NCBI RefSeq assembly: GCF_003481705.1
Contig: NZ_QULN01000012.1
Span: 1-64,000, forward strand
Source of the DNA: Butyricicoccus sp. OM04-18BH
GTDB lineage: Bacteria > Bacillota > Clostridia > Oscillospirales > Butyricicoccaceae
DNA length: 64,000 bases
Direction of reading: 5' to 3'
Below the pieces are notes generated by a model that had not been told where the DNA came from, did no database searches, and was given only the letters and a program-made list of their open reading frames with translations. Positions 45,114-54,209 of the stretch are shown here, piece by piece; positions within the stretch are counted from its first letter, which is position 1, and the number at the start of each line of letters is the position of its first letter. The translations under genes and the position numbers were made by a program.

Positions 45114-47690
45114 TCACGGCAGTATGTTTTCGATCATCGCGAGCAGCTGCTGCATATCGAACGGCTTGGAGAGGTGGCCGTTCATGCCGGCCTTTGCGGC
45201 GTTCTGGCGGTCCTCGTCAAAGGCGTTCGCCGTTATGGCGACGATGGGCAGGGCCGCCTTTTCGGCGTCCGGCAGGGCGCGGATGGCGCGCGTGGCCTCG
45301 TAGCCGTTCATGACCGGCATCTGAATGTCCATCAGCACCAGATCATAGTACCCAGGCGCGCTTTCGCGCACCTTGTCCACCGCGAGCTTGCCGTTTTCCG
45401 CCGTGTCCACCGCGAACCCGGCTTCCTCGAGCATCGTCACCGCGATCTCGCGGTTGAGGGCGTTGTCCTCGACGACCAGCAGCCGTTTTCCGGCGAATTC
45501 CGCCGCATTTTCTGTCTGCTCCGCCTGTTCCTCCATGCGGAACGGCTCGGCCAGCACGCGCCGCAGCTCGGACAGGAACAGCGGCTTTGCGCAGAAGGCG
45601 GTCACGCCCGCGGCCCGCGCCTCGACCTCGATGTCCGTCCAGTCGTAGGCGGTCAGGATGATGATCGGGGTGGCCTCTCCGATCAGCCTGCGCACGCGGC
45701 GCACGACCTCGAGGCCGTTCATATCGGGTATCATCCAGTCGATGATGAACACGCGGAAGCCGTCGCCCTGATCGAGCGCGTCCTGCGCACGCACGACCGC
45801 CTCGCGTCCCGAGGTCGTCCAGTCCGCCCGCATCCCGATCGTGCGCAGCATCTTGCTGACGTTCAGGCAGGTGTCGGTGTCGTCGTCCGCGACGAGCGCG
45901 CGCAGGCCCTCGAGCTGTGGGATGCGCGCGGGCGCGGCGGCACGCTCTCCGCTGACCGGGAAGCGCAGGGAGACCGTGAATTCCGAGCCTTTTCCCGGCT
46001 CGCTCTCGACCGAAATGCCGCCGTCCATCATGTCGATCAGATTTTTCGTGATCGCCATGCCGAGGCCGGTGCCCTGAATGCCGCTGACGGTCGAGGTCTC
46101 CTCGCGCGCGAACTGCTCGAAGATGTGCTTCTGAAACGCCGGACTCATGCCGATGCCGTTATCGCGGATATGGAACTCATAGTCCGCGCTGCCCTTCGGC
46201 GCGGTCTGCTTCTGGACGATGCGCAGGGTGATCGTGCCGCCCGCCGGGGTGAATTTGATGGCGTTGGACATGATGTTGAGCATGATCTGGTTGAGGCGCA
46301 TGGGGTCGGCGATGACGTCCTCGTCCTCCACGTCGACCATGTCGATGAAGAGCGAGATGCGCTTGGCGGAAATGCCCGACTGGATGATGTCGCGCAGGTC
46401 GTGCACAAGCTCGGGCAGGTGCACCGGGCGCGGCTCGAGCGAGACCTTGCCGCTCTCGATGCGGCTCATGTCGAGCACGTCGTTGATGAGCGAGAGCAGG
46501 TGCTGGCTCGCCGTCGCGGTCTTTTTCAGGTAGTCGAGCACCTGTTCGCGGTTGTCGATATGGGTGGCCGCGAGCGAGGTGAAGCCGATGATCGCGTTCA
46601 TCGGCGTGCGGATGTCGTGCGACATATTGAACAGGAATTCGCGCTTGGCGCGGTTGGCCGCCGTTTCCTGACGGATGGCGCGTTCAAGCTCGGCGTTTTT
46701 CTGCTCGAGTGAGGTCTGATATGCCTTTTCGAGCGTTTTCTGCTGCTGCAGGAAGCTCTTTTCCGTGCCTCGGCGCACGAACAGGAGCAGCGTCAGAACG
46801 ACCACGCAGGCGAGGAACGCCGCGATCATGTTGACCGGCGTGTTCGTGTAGAGCAGTCTGCCCGGAACATACATGTAGTAGTAGAAGTCGCGCCCGTGGC
46901 TGTACATTCCGTAGTAACGGGTCAGACCCTTCCGCCCGGCATAGACCAGCGTTTCCGCCTCGCCGCTCGAACGGATGCGGCGGAGCAGCTCGTTTGCGGT
47001 GGTGTCCGTGCCGATGAGGGTCGGCTCGTCCGACGCGGTCACGCGGTTGCCGTCCGAGAGGATCACGACTCCCGTGGTCTCGGCGTCGTAGCCGTCGAGC
47101 AGATCCTGCACGGAGAGCACGGATTTCTGCGCGAATGCGGCTTTGGTGTGCCGCCATGCGAGCACCGCGCCGCTGCCGTCCGCAAGGCTGTGCACGGCGG
47201 CGTCAGCAAACGAGCCGTCGGTCAGCTGCACGCGGCGGACGTAGGTGCTCTGCGGATGGCCGACCACGGCGAGCACGCGCTCCGGCTCCAGATCGGTCTG
47301 AAGCCGGGCATAGCCGATGCCGTCCGTGCTGTATTCGCAGACCAGCCTGCCCTTCGCGTCCACGACCGAAACGCCGGTCAGCCACAGCCGCTCGGTGTAC
47401 TGCCGCAGCGCGTCCTCGCCGCAGTCGAGCGTCAGGCTGTCCAGCTCCTGCATCGCGGTCGTGCCGCGCACGAGCGCCTTGGCCACGGCGGTCTCGTTGT
47501 ACTGCACGTAGGCGGAGGACTGCTCCTTGACGAAGCTGATCAGCTCGTTCATGCGGTGCTCGCAGCTCTGCATATCGGAATAACGGGACAGCCCGAATAC
47601 CATCCCGAGGAACATCAGTCCGCCCGCAAGGCACAGGCAGGCGAAGGTTTTCCGCGAGCGCGGCTGCCGGTTTTTACTGTTCAAGCGCAT
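45114..47690 (-). CDS. Membrane hybrid histidine kinase with two receiver domains
   Basis: 858 aa. Membrane helices lie at about 17-37 and 300-325, with an extracellular sensor between them and a coiled coil up to His358 in NMSHDIRTPMN. A HATPase domain with GTGLGMAI follows. Receiver 1 has Asp651 (IDWMIPDMNG) and receiver 2 has Asp788 (LMDIQMPVMNG). It lacks the PAS domain of the kinase at 4428 but otherwise shares its layout. The start at 47690 is set by GGAGG and overlaps the upstream binding protein gene by 17 bp. It likely senses the ligand of that lipoprotein. Confidence 0.9.
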   Translation of the reverse strand: MRLNSKNRQPRSRKTFACLCLAGGLMFLGMVFGLSRYSDMQSCEHRMNELISFVKEQSSAYVQYNETAVAKALVRGTTAMQELDSLTLDCGEDALRQYTERLWLTGVSVVDAKGRLVCEYSTDGIGYARLQTDLEPERVLAVVGHPQSTYVRRVQLTDGSFADAAVHSLADGSGAVLAWRHTKAAFAQKSVLSVQDLLDGYDAETTGVVILSDGNRVTASDEPTLIGTDTTANELLRRIRSSGEAETLVYAGRKGLTRYYGMYSHGRDFYYYMYVPGRLLYTNTPVNMIAAFLACVVVLTLLLFVRRGTEKSFLQQQKTLEKAYQTSLEQKNAELERAIRQETAANRAKREFLFNMSHDIRTPMNAIIGFTSLAATHIDNREQVLDYLKKTATASQHLLSLINDVLDMSRIESGKVSLEPRPVHLPELVHDLRDIIQSGISAKRISLFIDMVDVEDEDVIADPMRLNQIMLNIMSNAIKFTPAGGTITLRIVQKQTAPKGSADYEFHIRDNGIGMSPAFQKHIFEQFAREETSTVSGIQGTGLGMAITKNLIDMMDGGISVESEPGKGSEFTVSLRFPVSGERAAAPARIPQLEGLRALVADDDTDTCLNVSKMLRTIGMRADWTTSGREAVVRAQDALDQGDGFRVFIIDWMIPDMNGLEVVRRVRRLIGEATPIIILTAYDWTDIEVEARAAGVTAFCAKPLFLSELRRVLAEPFRMEEQAEQTENAAEFAGKRLLVVEDNALNREIAVTMLEEAGFAVDTAENGKLAVDKVRESAPGYYDLVLMDIQMPVMNGYEATRAIRALPDAEKAALPIVAITANAFDEDRQNAAKAGMNGHLSKPFDMQQLLAMIENILP

Positions 47691-48486
47691 CCACCTCCAG
47701 ACTGTGCGTGGGGTCGTCGAGATATTTTCCGGCGAGCTTTTCCATGCTGCCGTCCTCGCGCATCTGCTCAAAGACCTCGTCCAGCTGCGCCGCAAGGCCG
47801 CGCGTGTCATGTCGGGAAAAGGCGACGCCGATGCCGGTCACGAGCAGCGGCTCGTCCAGGATGCGGAAATTCGCGCCGTAGTCCTTCATGTACTGCCGGA
47901 TGGCCTCCTCGTGCGCCGCGACCGCGTCCACATAGCCGCAGTCGAGCATGGCATACTGCACGCCGCGGTCCGCGAGACTGATGATGTCCCGGAAGGCCGG
48001 GACGTTATCGCCGCCGCGCAGGAAGATCGCCTCCGGCTTGCCGGTCGCCTGCACCGCGATGGTCTTGCCCGCGAGCTCGCTCATCGTCTCGATGCCGCTC
48101 TGCGCGCCGACCGCCACGACCTGACGGCTCGCCAGATACGGCCCCGCCCACTGATAGTCGTTCTCTCGTCCCGCCATGGAAAAGCAGCCCCAGATGCAGT
48201 CGATCTCTCCGCTGTCGACCAGCTCGGTCTTTTTCTCCCAGTCGATCGTGGTGAATTCCGCGCGGTAGCCCATGCGGCGGAACGCCTCCTCCGCGATCTC
48301 GACGTCCAGACCGGTGATGTCGCCGTTATTGTCCATGTAGACATAGGGCGGATAGGTGTCGCTGCCGACGGTGAGCGTCGGGAGCGTGCTGTCGGACGCC
48401 GCGGACGGGGCGCAGCCGGACAGCAGGAGCGCCGAGAGCGCCGCAAAAAGCGCCGATGCGCGCCGAAGCCGTTTGTATGGTATCAT
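47674..48486 (-). CDS. Family-3 solute-binding lipoprotein, sensor partner of the kinase
   Basis: 270 aa. A lipobox LSGC (Cys25) is followed by an SBP_bac_3 domain (amino-acid type, from about 38: LTVGSDTYPPYVYM and GLDVEIAEEAFRRMG) covering the rest. There are no permease or ATPase genes. The gene overlaps the hybrid kinase, so it more likely presents a ligand to the kinase than feeds a transporter. Polar amino acids are the usual family ligands; the actual ligand is unknown. Confidence 0.85.
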   Translation of the reverse strand: MIPYKRLRRASALFAALSALLLSGCAPSAASDSTLPTLTVGSDTYPPYVYMDNNGDITGLDVEIAEEAFRRMGYRAEFTTIDWEKKTELVDSGEIDCIWGCFSMAGRENDYQWAGPYLASRQVVAVGAQSGIETMSELAGKTIAVQATGKPEAIFLRGGDNVPAFRDIISLADRGVQYAMLDCGYVDAVAAHEEAIRQYMKDYGANFRILDEPLLVTGIGVAFSRHDTRGLAAQLDEVFEQMREDGSMEKLAGKYLDDPTHSLEVDALEQ

Positions 48487-48549
48487 AGATCGCCGTGTCT
48501 CCTTTTGTCTCTCTTTCCCTGCGGCCGAAAATACCGCATGTTATCATTT

Positions 48550-48578
48550 AGTATACACGATTTCGCCCGGCGGTACAA
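48550..48578 (-). promoter_or_regulatory. Promoter of binding-protein/kinase operon
   Basis: Minus strand TTGTAC (48573-48578), 17 bp, TATACT (48550-48555). It nearly matches the promoter at 2436-2464 of the analogous operon. Confidence 0.7.
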
Positions 48579-48704
48579 TAATATTGGTCGCTGATGCTGG
48601 AAATTTTCCTTTATTCTGCATTGTTTTGGTAGTATAATAAAATAGTGAATATGTGACAAAATCCGACAGGGGAGGGACCGCGACCCGGCTGCGGTCGAAC
48701 GACT

Positions 48705-51074
48705 ATGAACCGACAGAAAATCCTGATCGTTGACGACTCGGAGATGAACCGAGAAATACTCAAGGCCATTCTGGGCGAGGGATACAAATATACAGAAGCA
48801 GAGGACGGCGCGCAGGCGCTGCGCATGCTCCGGCAGGATATGAACATCGACCTGATGCTGCTCGACATCAATATGCCGAAGGTGGACGGCTTTACCGTGC
48901 TCGAGTACATGAACCAGTTCCGCTGGATCGACGAGATCCCGGTCGTCATGATCTCCGCCGCCGACGACCACGAGTCCATCGAGCGCTGCTACGGCCTCGG
49001 CGTTTCCGACTACATCCGCCGTCCCTTCGACGCGTTCATCGTCCAGCGCCGCGTCAAGAACACGCTCACGCTCTACGCCAACCAGAAGCGGCTGATGGGC
49101 ATGGTCTCCGACCAGATCTACCGCAATCAGCGGGACAACAATGTCATGATCGGCATCCTCAGCCACATCGTCGAGTTCCGCAACAGCGAGAGCGCCCAGC
49201 ACGTGCTCCAGGTGCAGACCGTGACCGGGATGCTGCTGCGCAGGCTGAGCGAAAAGACCGACGTATAGCATCTGACCGAGGAAAAGATCCGCCTCATCGT
49301 CACCGCCTCCGCCCTGCACGACATCGGCAAGATCAGCATTCCCGAGAGCATCCTCAACAAGCCGGGCCGCCTGACGCCCGAGGAGTTCGACGTCATCCGC
49401 ACCCATCCCGCCATCGGCGCGTCCATGCTCGAGGGGCTGACGCCGTACCGCGAGGAGCCGCTGCTCAAGGCCGCTATCGAGATCTGCCGCTGGCATCACG
49501 AGCGCTGGGACGGCGGCGGCTACCCGGATGGCCTGCTCGGCGAACAGATCCCGATTTCGGCGCAGGTGGTCGCGCTGGCGGACGTATATGACGCGCTGAC
49601 GAGCGACCGCTGCTACAAAAAGGCGTACAGCCACGAAACCGCCGTCACCATGATCCTCAACGGGGAGTGCGGCGCGTTCAATCCGATGCTGCTCGACTGC
49701 CTTCAGGAGATCAGCGCGCGCCTCAAGAGCTCGCTGCCGCGGCTCGCGGCCGAGCGGAGCATGAAGAAGAACGCGCAGCGCCTTTCCTCCGAGCTGCTGA
49801 AAAAGAACGAGTTGCCGCGCAGCGACCGCGCCCAGCGTGAGCTGAACCACGCCCGGGAAATGCTGACCTTTTTCGCGTCCTGCTGCGGCGGCGTGCAGTT
49901 CGAGTACGATACGCTCTCCCGGTCGATCACCGTGGTCGACTGGAGCCGCCCGTGGCGGAAGAGCCGGACGATCCTGGACGCGGACAACCCGGACAGTATG
50001 CGCCTGCTCCGGCCGGCCGACCTCGAGCGGCTCCGGTGCGCCCTCAAGGCCACGACGCCCGAGAACAACGAGCTTTCCATCAGCCTGCTCCTGCCGGTCG
50101 AGGGCGAGCAGCACTGGCACAGCATCCGGATGCACACGCTCTGGTCGCCGCTCTCGCCCGGCAGCTATGTCGGCGTGATCGGCTGCATGACCGACATGCA
50201 GAAGGAGCAGGACAGCCGCGCGCCCCTCGGCTGCGCGGACAGGAGCACGGCGAACGGGCCGTCGCTCGCCGACGAGATCCGGCGCCTCGGCGCCGTCTTT
50301 GACATCGTCCGTCTGGTCGACCCGTCGGCCAATGCCGTGCTCGAGATCGACGCGAACGGCTCGCTGCACCGCACGGGCGAGCGCTGCACCGCGTTCTGGG
50401 ACAGCGACAGCGGCTGCGCCAACTGCATCTCCACCCGGGCGTTCGCCGAGCGCACCACGCTCAACAAGCTCGAATTTACCCGGAACGAGATGTATTTCGT
50501 CATCGCGAAGTATGTTTCGGTCAACGGCACGCCCTGCGTGCTCGAGATGATCTCGCGGCTCAACGAGGGCCGCTGGATCGACGCGAACGGCTCGCGCTTC
50601 CTGCTCGACCGCACGCGCGGCGAGGATATGCAGCTGTTCCTCGACCCGATGACCAACATCTATTCGCGCCGCTATTTCGAGACCTACCGCACCCATCTCG
50701 AGGGCATGGAGGGCGTAGCGCTCATCGACGTGAACAGCTTCAAGCGCATCAACGATACCTGCGGCCACGCCGCCGGAGACGCGGCGCTGCGCGACATCGC
50801 GGGCGCGATACGCTCCTGCATCCGCAAGACCGACATCCTCATCCGCTACGGCGGGGACGAGTTCCTGCTCCTGTTCCCGCGCATGACCGAGGAGATCTTC
50901 CTCGCGAAGAAAAAGCAGATCCAGCAGGCCGTGCGCAGCATCCGTATGTCCGAGTTCGCGGATATCCGGCTCTCGGTCAGCGTCGGCGGCGTCTGCGGCG
51001 TGCATCCGATCACCGAGGCCATCCGCAAGGCGGATTACCTGATGTATCTGGACAAGGCGGAGCAGCAGCCCTGA
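48705..51074 (+). pseudogene. Receiver-HD-GYP-GGDEF protein interrupted by in-frame TAG
   Basis: The frame is open from 48705 to 51074 (789 residues) except for TAG at 49266-49268 (codon 188). Before it is a receiver domain (Asp54 acceptor) and a linker. After it are an HD-GYP phosphodiesterase domain (His205-Asp206, GYP at 272-274) and a C-terminal GGDEF (716-720, intact). A single change from CAG (Gln) to TAG explains it. Frame and protein similarity are kept on both sides with no decay, so it is a very recent nonsense mutation, a sequencing error or a readthrough site. The distal part could restart at ATG 49425, but that would lose the HD residues. Confidence 0.85.
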
Positions 51075-51083
51075 TAAAAAGCG

Positions 51084-51132
51084 AAAACCCCTGCCGGGGA
51101 GACAGAAAGCCTGTCCCGGCAGGGGTTTTTCT
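51084..51132. terminator. Terminator between convergent genes
   Basis: AAAACCCCTGCCGGG (51084-51098) with CCCGGCAGGGGTTTT (51115-51129). T runs on both strands serve both convergent genes. Confidence 0.85.
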
Positions 51133-51480
51133 TTAGTTTTTCTCGACCGAAATGACCGTGCCGTCGAACGGGTCGGCCTCGGAGACCGTACCGGTGTAGG
51201 TGACAGTGACCGAATCGCCTTCCGCGGCGTCGTCCAGACCTTCCGGCTTTGCCGAGGCGTCGAAGGTGAATTCATAGGACGCGCCCTTTTCGTCGGTCAC
51301 GACGAACATGAAGTCCTTCTTCTCGTCGAGCGTACCCGAGAGCTTGCTCTCAGTCGATGCGCTGTCCGAGGACGAAGCCGAGGAGCCGGTATCCGTGTTT
51401 TCAGCCGGCTTGCTGCCGCAGGCCGTGAGCGAGGCCGCCAGCAGTGCGGTGCACGCAAGCAGCAGGAATGTTTTTTTCAT
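51133..51480 (-). CDS. Small lipoprotein
   Basis: 115 aa. A signal peptide with lipobox LTAC (Cys21) and a Ser/Thr-rich linker precede a short beta-rich domain (about 48-115). It is a typical small extracytoplasmic lipoprotein of clostridia. No catalytic motif was recognised. Position next to c-di-GMP genes is the only hint of role. Confidence 0.75.
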   Translation of the reverse strand: MKKTFLLLACTALLAASLTACGSKPAENTDTGSSASSSDSASTESKLSGTLDEKKDFMFVVTDEKGASYEFTFDASAKPEGLDDAAEGDSVTVTYTGTVSEADPFDGTVISVEKN

Positions 51481-51591
51481 GATAAATGCCTTCTTTCCCG
51501 AAGAGACGCCGTTGTTTCTGTCTCTTCGTCAGACTTAGACGCAGCGCGTTCGCGAAAGTTCCGGTTCCGGAAAAATTTTTTCCGGAAGCAT

Positions 51592-53517
51592 TCACGCCTG
51601 ATCCTGTGCCGGCGTCTCCACGCCCTCCGCGAGCAGCCGCAGCAGGTCGTCCGGCGGCAGCGGACGGGAGAAATAGTAGCCTTGGATCATGTCCACGTTC
51701 CAGCTGCGCAGCAGCTCCATCTCCTCCTGCGTCTCCACGCCCTCCGCGACGATGCGGTAGCCGAGGCGGCAGAAGGCCGCGACGATGCTCTGGTAGAAGA
51801 GGGCGGCCTTTTTGTCCGTGCAGATATGGAACAGGAGCGAGCGGTCGAGCTTGATGACCGAGAAGGGCAGCTGCATGACCGTGTTCAGGTTGGCGTAGCC
51901 CGAGCCGAAATCGTCCAGACACAGGCCGATTCCGGCCGTCTGGAGGCTCTCCGCCACGCGGGTCAGGCTCGCGGAATACTCGGTCGCGACGGTCTCGGTG
52001 ATCTCGAACTGGAAGCAGGAGCAGGGGAGACCGTACTCGCCGAGGATGCGGACGAGGTGGCTGCCGCTCTCGCTTTGGATGAGGTCGAGCGGCGAGAGAT
52101 TGATCTTGACGTTGGCGATGCTCGCGCGGAGCGCCGGGTTTTCGCACAGAAAACGGCAGACGCGCCGCAGCTGGAGCTCGGTGATCTGGGTGATGAGGTG
52201 GTTCTTTTCCGCCAGGCGGATGAAGATATCCGGGGAGATCCAGCCAAGCTCGGGATGCCGCAGGCGGCTGAGCGCCTCAAGGGTGACAAAGCGCTGCTGA
52301 TGCAGCGAATAGACCGGCTGATAGTAGACCTCGAACAGATCCTCCGCGATCGCGCGGTGCAGGAACTGCTCGACCTGCTTGTTATAGTGGAAGCTGTCCA
52401 TGGTCTTGCGGTCGTTCTGGATGACCTGGGTCTCGCCGCTCCGGGAGACGAGGGACTCGAGATATTCCGCGTAGTCGAGTACGAGACCGCTCGTGCCCAG
52501 CTTTTCCGCGTTCACCACGCCGCACAGGATGACCGGCGTGGGGGCGGCCTGCGCGTCGTCCGGCTGCGTATGGAACAGCTGCCGCAGGCGCGTCAGGCAG
52601 GTCTCGTACTCGCGCAGCGAGAACGTCATCAGCAGGAAGCGCTTGCCCGAGATGCGGAACACGTTCCGATCCGCGATCTCCTGCATCCGCTCCGCCGCGC
52701 GGCGCAGAAATTCGTCGCCGTTCTGCACGCCCGCGACCTTGTTTATGTGGTCGAGCTGGTAGGCGTAGACCGTGATGATGTGAAAGGCCTTGTGCGCGTC
52801 GGTCAGCTCGTCCATTCGGCGCAGCAGGTACTGCTTGTCGTTCAGGCCGGTCAGGCTGTCCATGCACGCGCAGGGGTTGTTGATGGTCAGATACATGGCG
52901 AGGATGCTGAGCGAGAGGCCGAAGCCGGTCGTCAGCACCGAAGGATTGACGGCCTGCGCGGCGATGCCGAGGGCGGCGAGCGCAAAGACCGCGAGCAGCT
53001 CCGTGAGCGTGCGGCGGCTGACAGACGCGCGGTGCACCGCGACAAAGACCGCCGCCCCCGCGATGTGCAGCAGGGCGCTGACATACAGCAGCAGATACCA
53101 CGGGCCGTGGCGGTAGCCGGTGCTGTCGAAATAGAACAGGATCTCGGTGAAGGGGTTGGTCAGAATGATAAAGACCAGAGCAATGGTCGGAATGCCCATG
53201 CGCAGCACGGTCGTGGGCGCGATCACGCGGCTTGTACACAGTGTACAGACGTAGTACAGCAGCAGCAGCGGCAGGAGCGCCTGAAACAGGTAGAACACCG
53301 TGTTCGAGAGCATGCGTCCGACGCCGTAGCTGTACGGGGCGTACAGGATGAAGCCCGTGCTGACCAGCTCCGCGGCAACGTCCAGACTGACGACGCTCAG
53401 CAGACGGCGGAACATCAGGCTGTTCCGGTCATCCATCTGCCGCTGGCGGGAATACTGCCATATGACGACCAGCAGCACCGCCATTGCGGCAATCAGATAA
53501 TGTATGTTGGTTGTCAT
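51592..53517 (-). CDS. Membrane GGDEF(degenerate)-EAL c-di-GMP phosphodiesterase
   Basis: 641 aa. About seven N-terminal membrane helices (1-220) are followed by a GGDEF-fold domain whose active motif is replaced by SGKRF, so it is probably not a cyclase. The EAL domain (about 395-635) keeps the expected residues: EAL, NLSP, ITET, DDFGSG, IKLD and AEGVE. It is therefore predicted to hydrolyse c-di-GMP. Its ATG overlaps the stop of the upstream GGDEF gene by 4 bp. A longer 5' frame is ignored because it overlaps that gene entirely. Confidence 0.9.
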   Translation of the reverse strand: MTTNIHYLIAAMAVLLVVIWQYSRQRQMDDRNSLMFRRLLSVVSLDVAAELVSTGFILYAPYSYGVGRMLSNTVFYLFQALLPLLLLYYVCTLCTSRVIAPTTVLRMGIPTIALVFIILTNPFTEILFYFDSTGYRHGPWYLLLYVSALLHIAGAAVFVAVHRASVSRRTLTELLAVFALAALGIAAQAVNPSVLTTGFGLSLSILAMYLTINNPCACMDSLTGLNDKQYLLRRMDELTDAHKAFHIITVYAYQLDHINKVAGVQNGDEFLRRAAERMQEIADRNVFRISGKRFLLMTFSLREYETCLTRLRQLFHTQPDDAQAAPTPVILCGVVNAEKLGTSGLVLDYAEYLESLVSRSGETQVIQNDRKTMDSFHYNKQVEQFLHRAIAEDLFEVYYQPVYSLHQQRFVTLEALSRLRHPELGWISPDIFIRLAEKNHLITQITELQLRRVCRFLCENPALRASIANVKINLSPLDLIQSESGSHLVRILGEYGLPCSCFQFEITETVATEYSASLTRVAESLQTAGIGLCLDDFGSGYANLNTVMQLPFSVIKLDRSLLFHICTDKKAALFYQSIVAAFCRLGYRIVAEGVETQEEMELLRSWNVDMIQGYYFSRPLPPDDLLRLLAEGVETPAQDQA

Positions 53518-54209
53518 TCGGCGTCTCCTCCCAGTCCGGCTTCGTTTCTCTTCAAATGTGCGTCGGCCTCGGCCTTCCATGCGCTGATGCTGCGCGACTT
53601 TCCGTCCTCGTCGCACAGGCGGCTGAAGCCGAAGGTCATGGTGATGCGCGCGCGCGGCGCGCAGGTTCGGTTGTAGCGCGCGACGACCGCGCGGAACTGC
53701 CGGTGCAGCTGTCCGGAGTCGGTATGCGGCTCGGGGCGGATGAGGGCGAACTCGTTGCCGCCCGTGCGGAAGCACAAGACGCTCTCGCCCTCGTCCTCGC
53801 ACGCGCGGCAGAAGTCGGCAACGCACTGCGCCGCCGCGATGACCGATTCATCTCCCGCCTGAAGGCCGAAGCGGTCGTTGCGCTCGTTCAGGCCCTCGAG
53901 CCGGATATAGGTCAGTACCGCGTCGCGGCAGCCGGCCCGGCCGGTGCGGATGCGCTCCATGTATTCCTCGAACGCGCGGCGGTTGGGCAGGCCGGTCATG
54001 CGGTCCTCGCGCTGCATCTCATGGCTGATGCGGTGCTCCATGTGAAAGCGCATATCCTCGGCCGCCTGGCTGATCAGGCCGTACAGCAGCAGGATGATGA
54101 ACAGCAGCACGCCGAACTGGTACACAGCGTCGTACCAGTAGATATGCAGCAGCCAGTACAGCACGAGCGCGGCCACGCCGAACGCGCCCAGTGCGGCGAA
54201 CGCCGCCAC
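53514..54209 (-). CDS. Membrane diguanylate cyclase-like protein (GGNEF), possibly 5'-truncated
   Basis: 231 aa from a GTG at 54209. Two membrane helices (about 1-40) are followed by a GGDEF domain with the motif GGNEF and DRMTGLPNRRAF. The 5' part overlaps the end of the preceding gene by 136 bp out of frame. No good ribosome binding site precedes the GTG, and the reading frame continues upstream into LRLRV. The gene may have lost its original start in a deletion that also removed the end of the preceding gene. The GGNEF variant is used by active cyclases in other proteins. Confidence 0.7.
   Translation of the reverse strand: MAAFAALGAFGVAALVLYWLLHIYWYDAVYQFGVLLFIILLLYGLISQAAEDMRFHMEHRISHEMQREDRMTGLPNRRAFEEYMERIRTGRAGCRDAVLTYIRLEGLNERNDRFGLQAGDESVIAAAQCVADFCRACEDEGESVLCFRTGGNEFALIRPEPHTDSGQLHRQFRAVVARYNRTCAPRARITMTFGFSRLCDEDGKSRSISAWKAEADAHLKRNEAGLGGDAE

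Noticed and set aside
49266..49268. TAG as a pyrrolysine codon
   Set aside because: No pyl genes are in the window and the family has no known catalytic residue at this position. A Gln-to-stop change is simpler.
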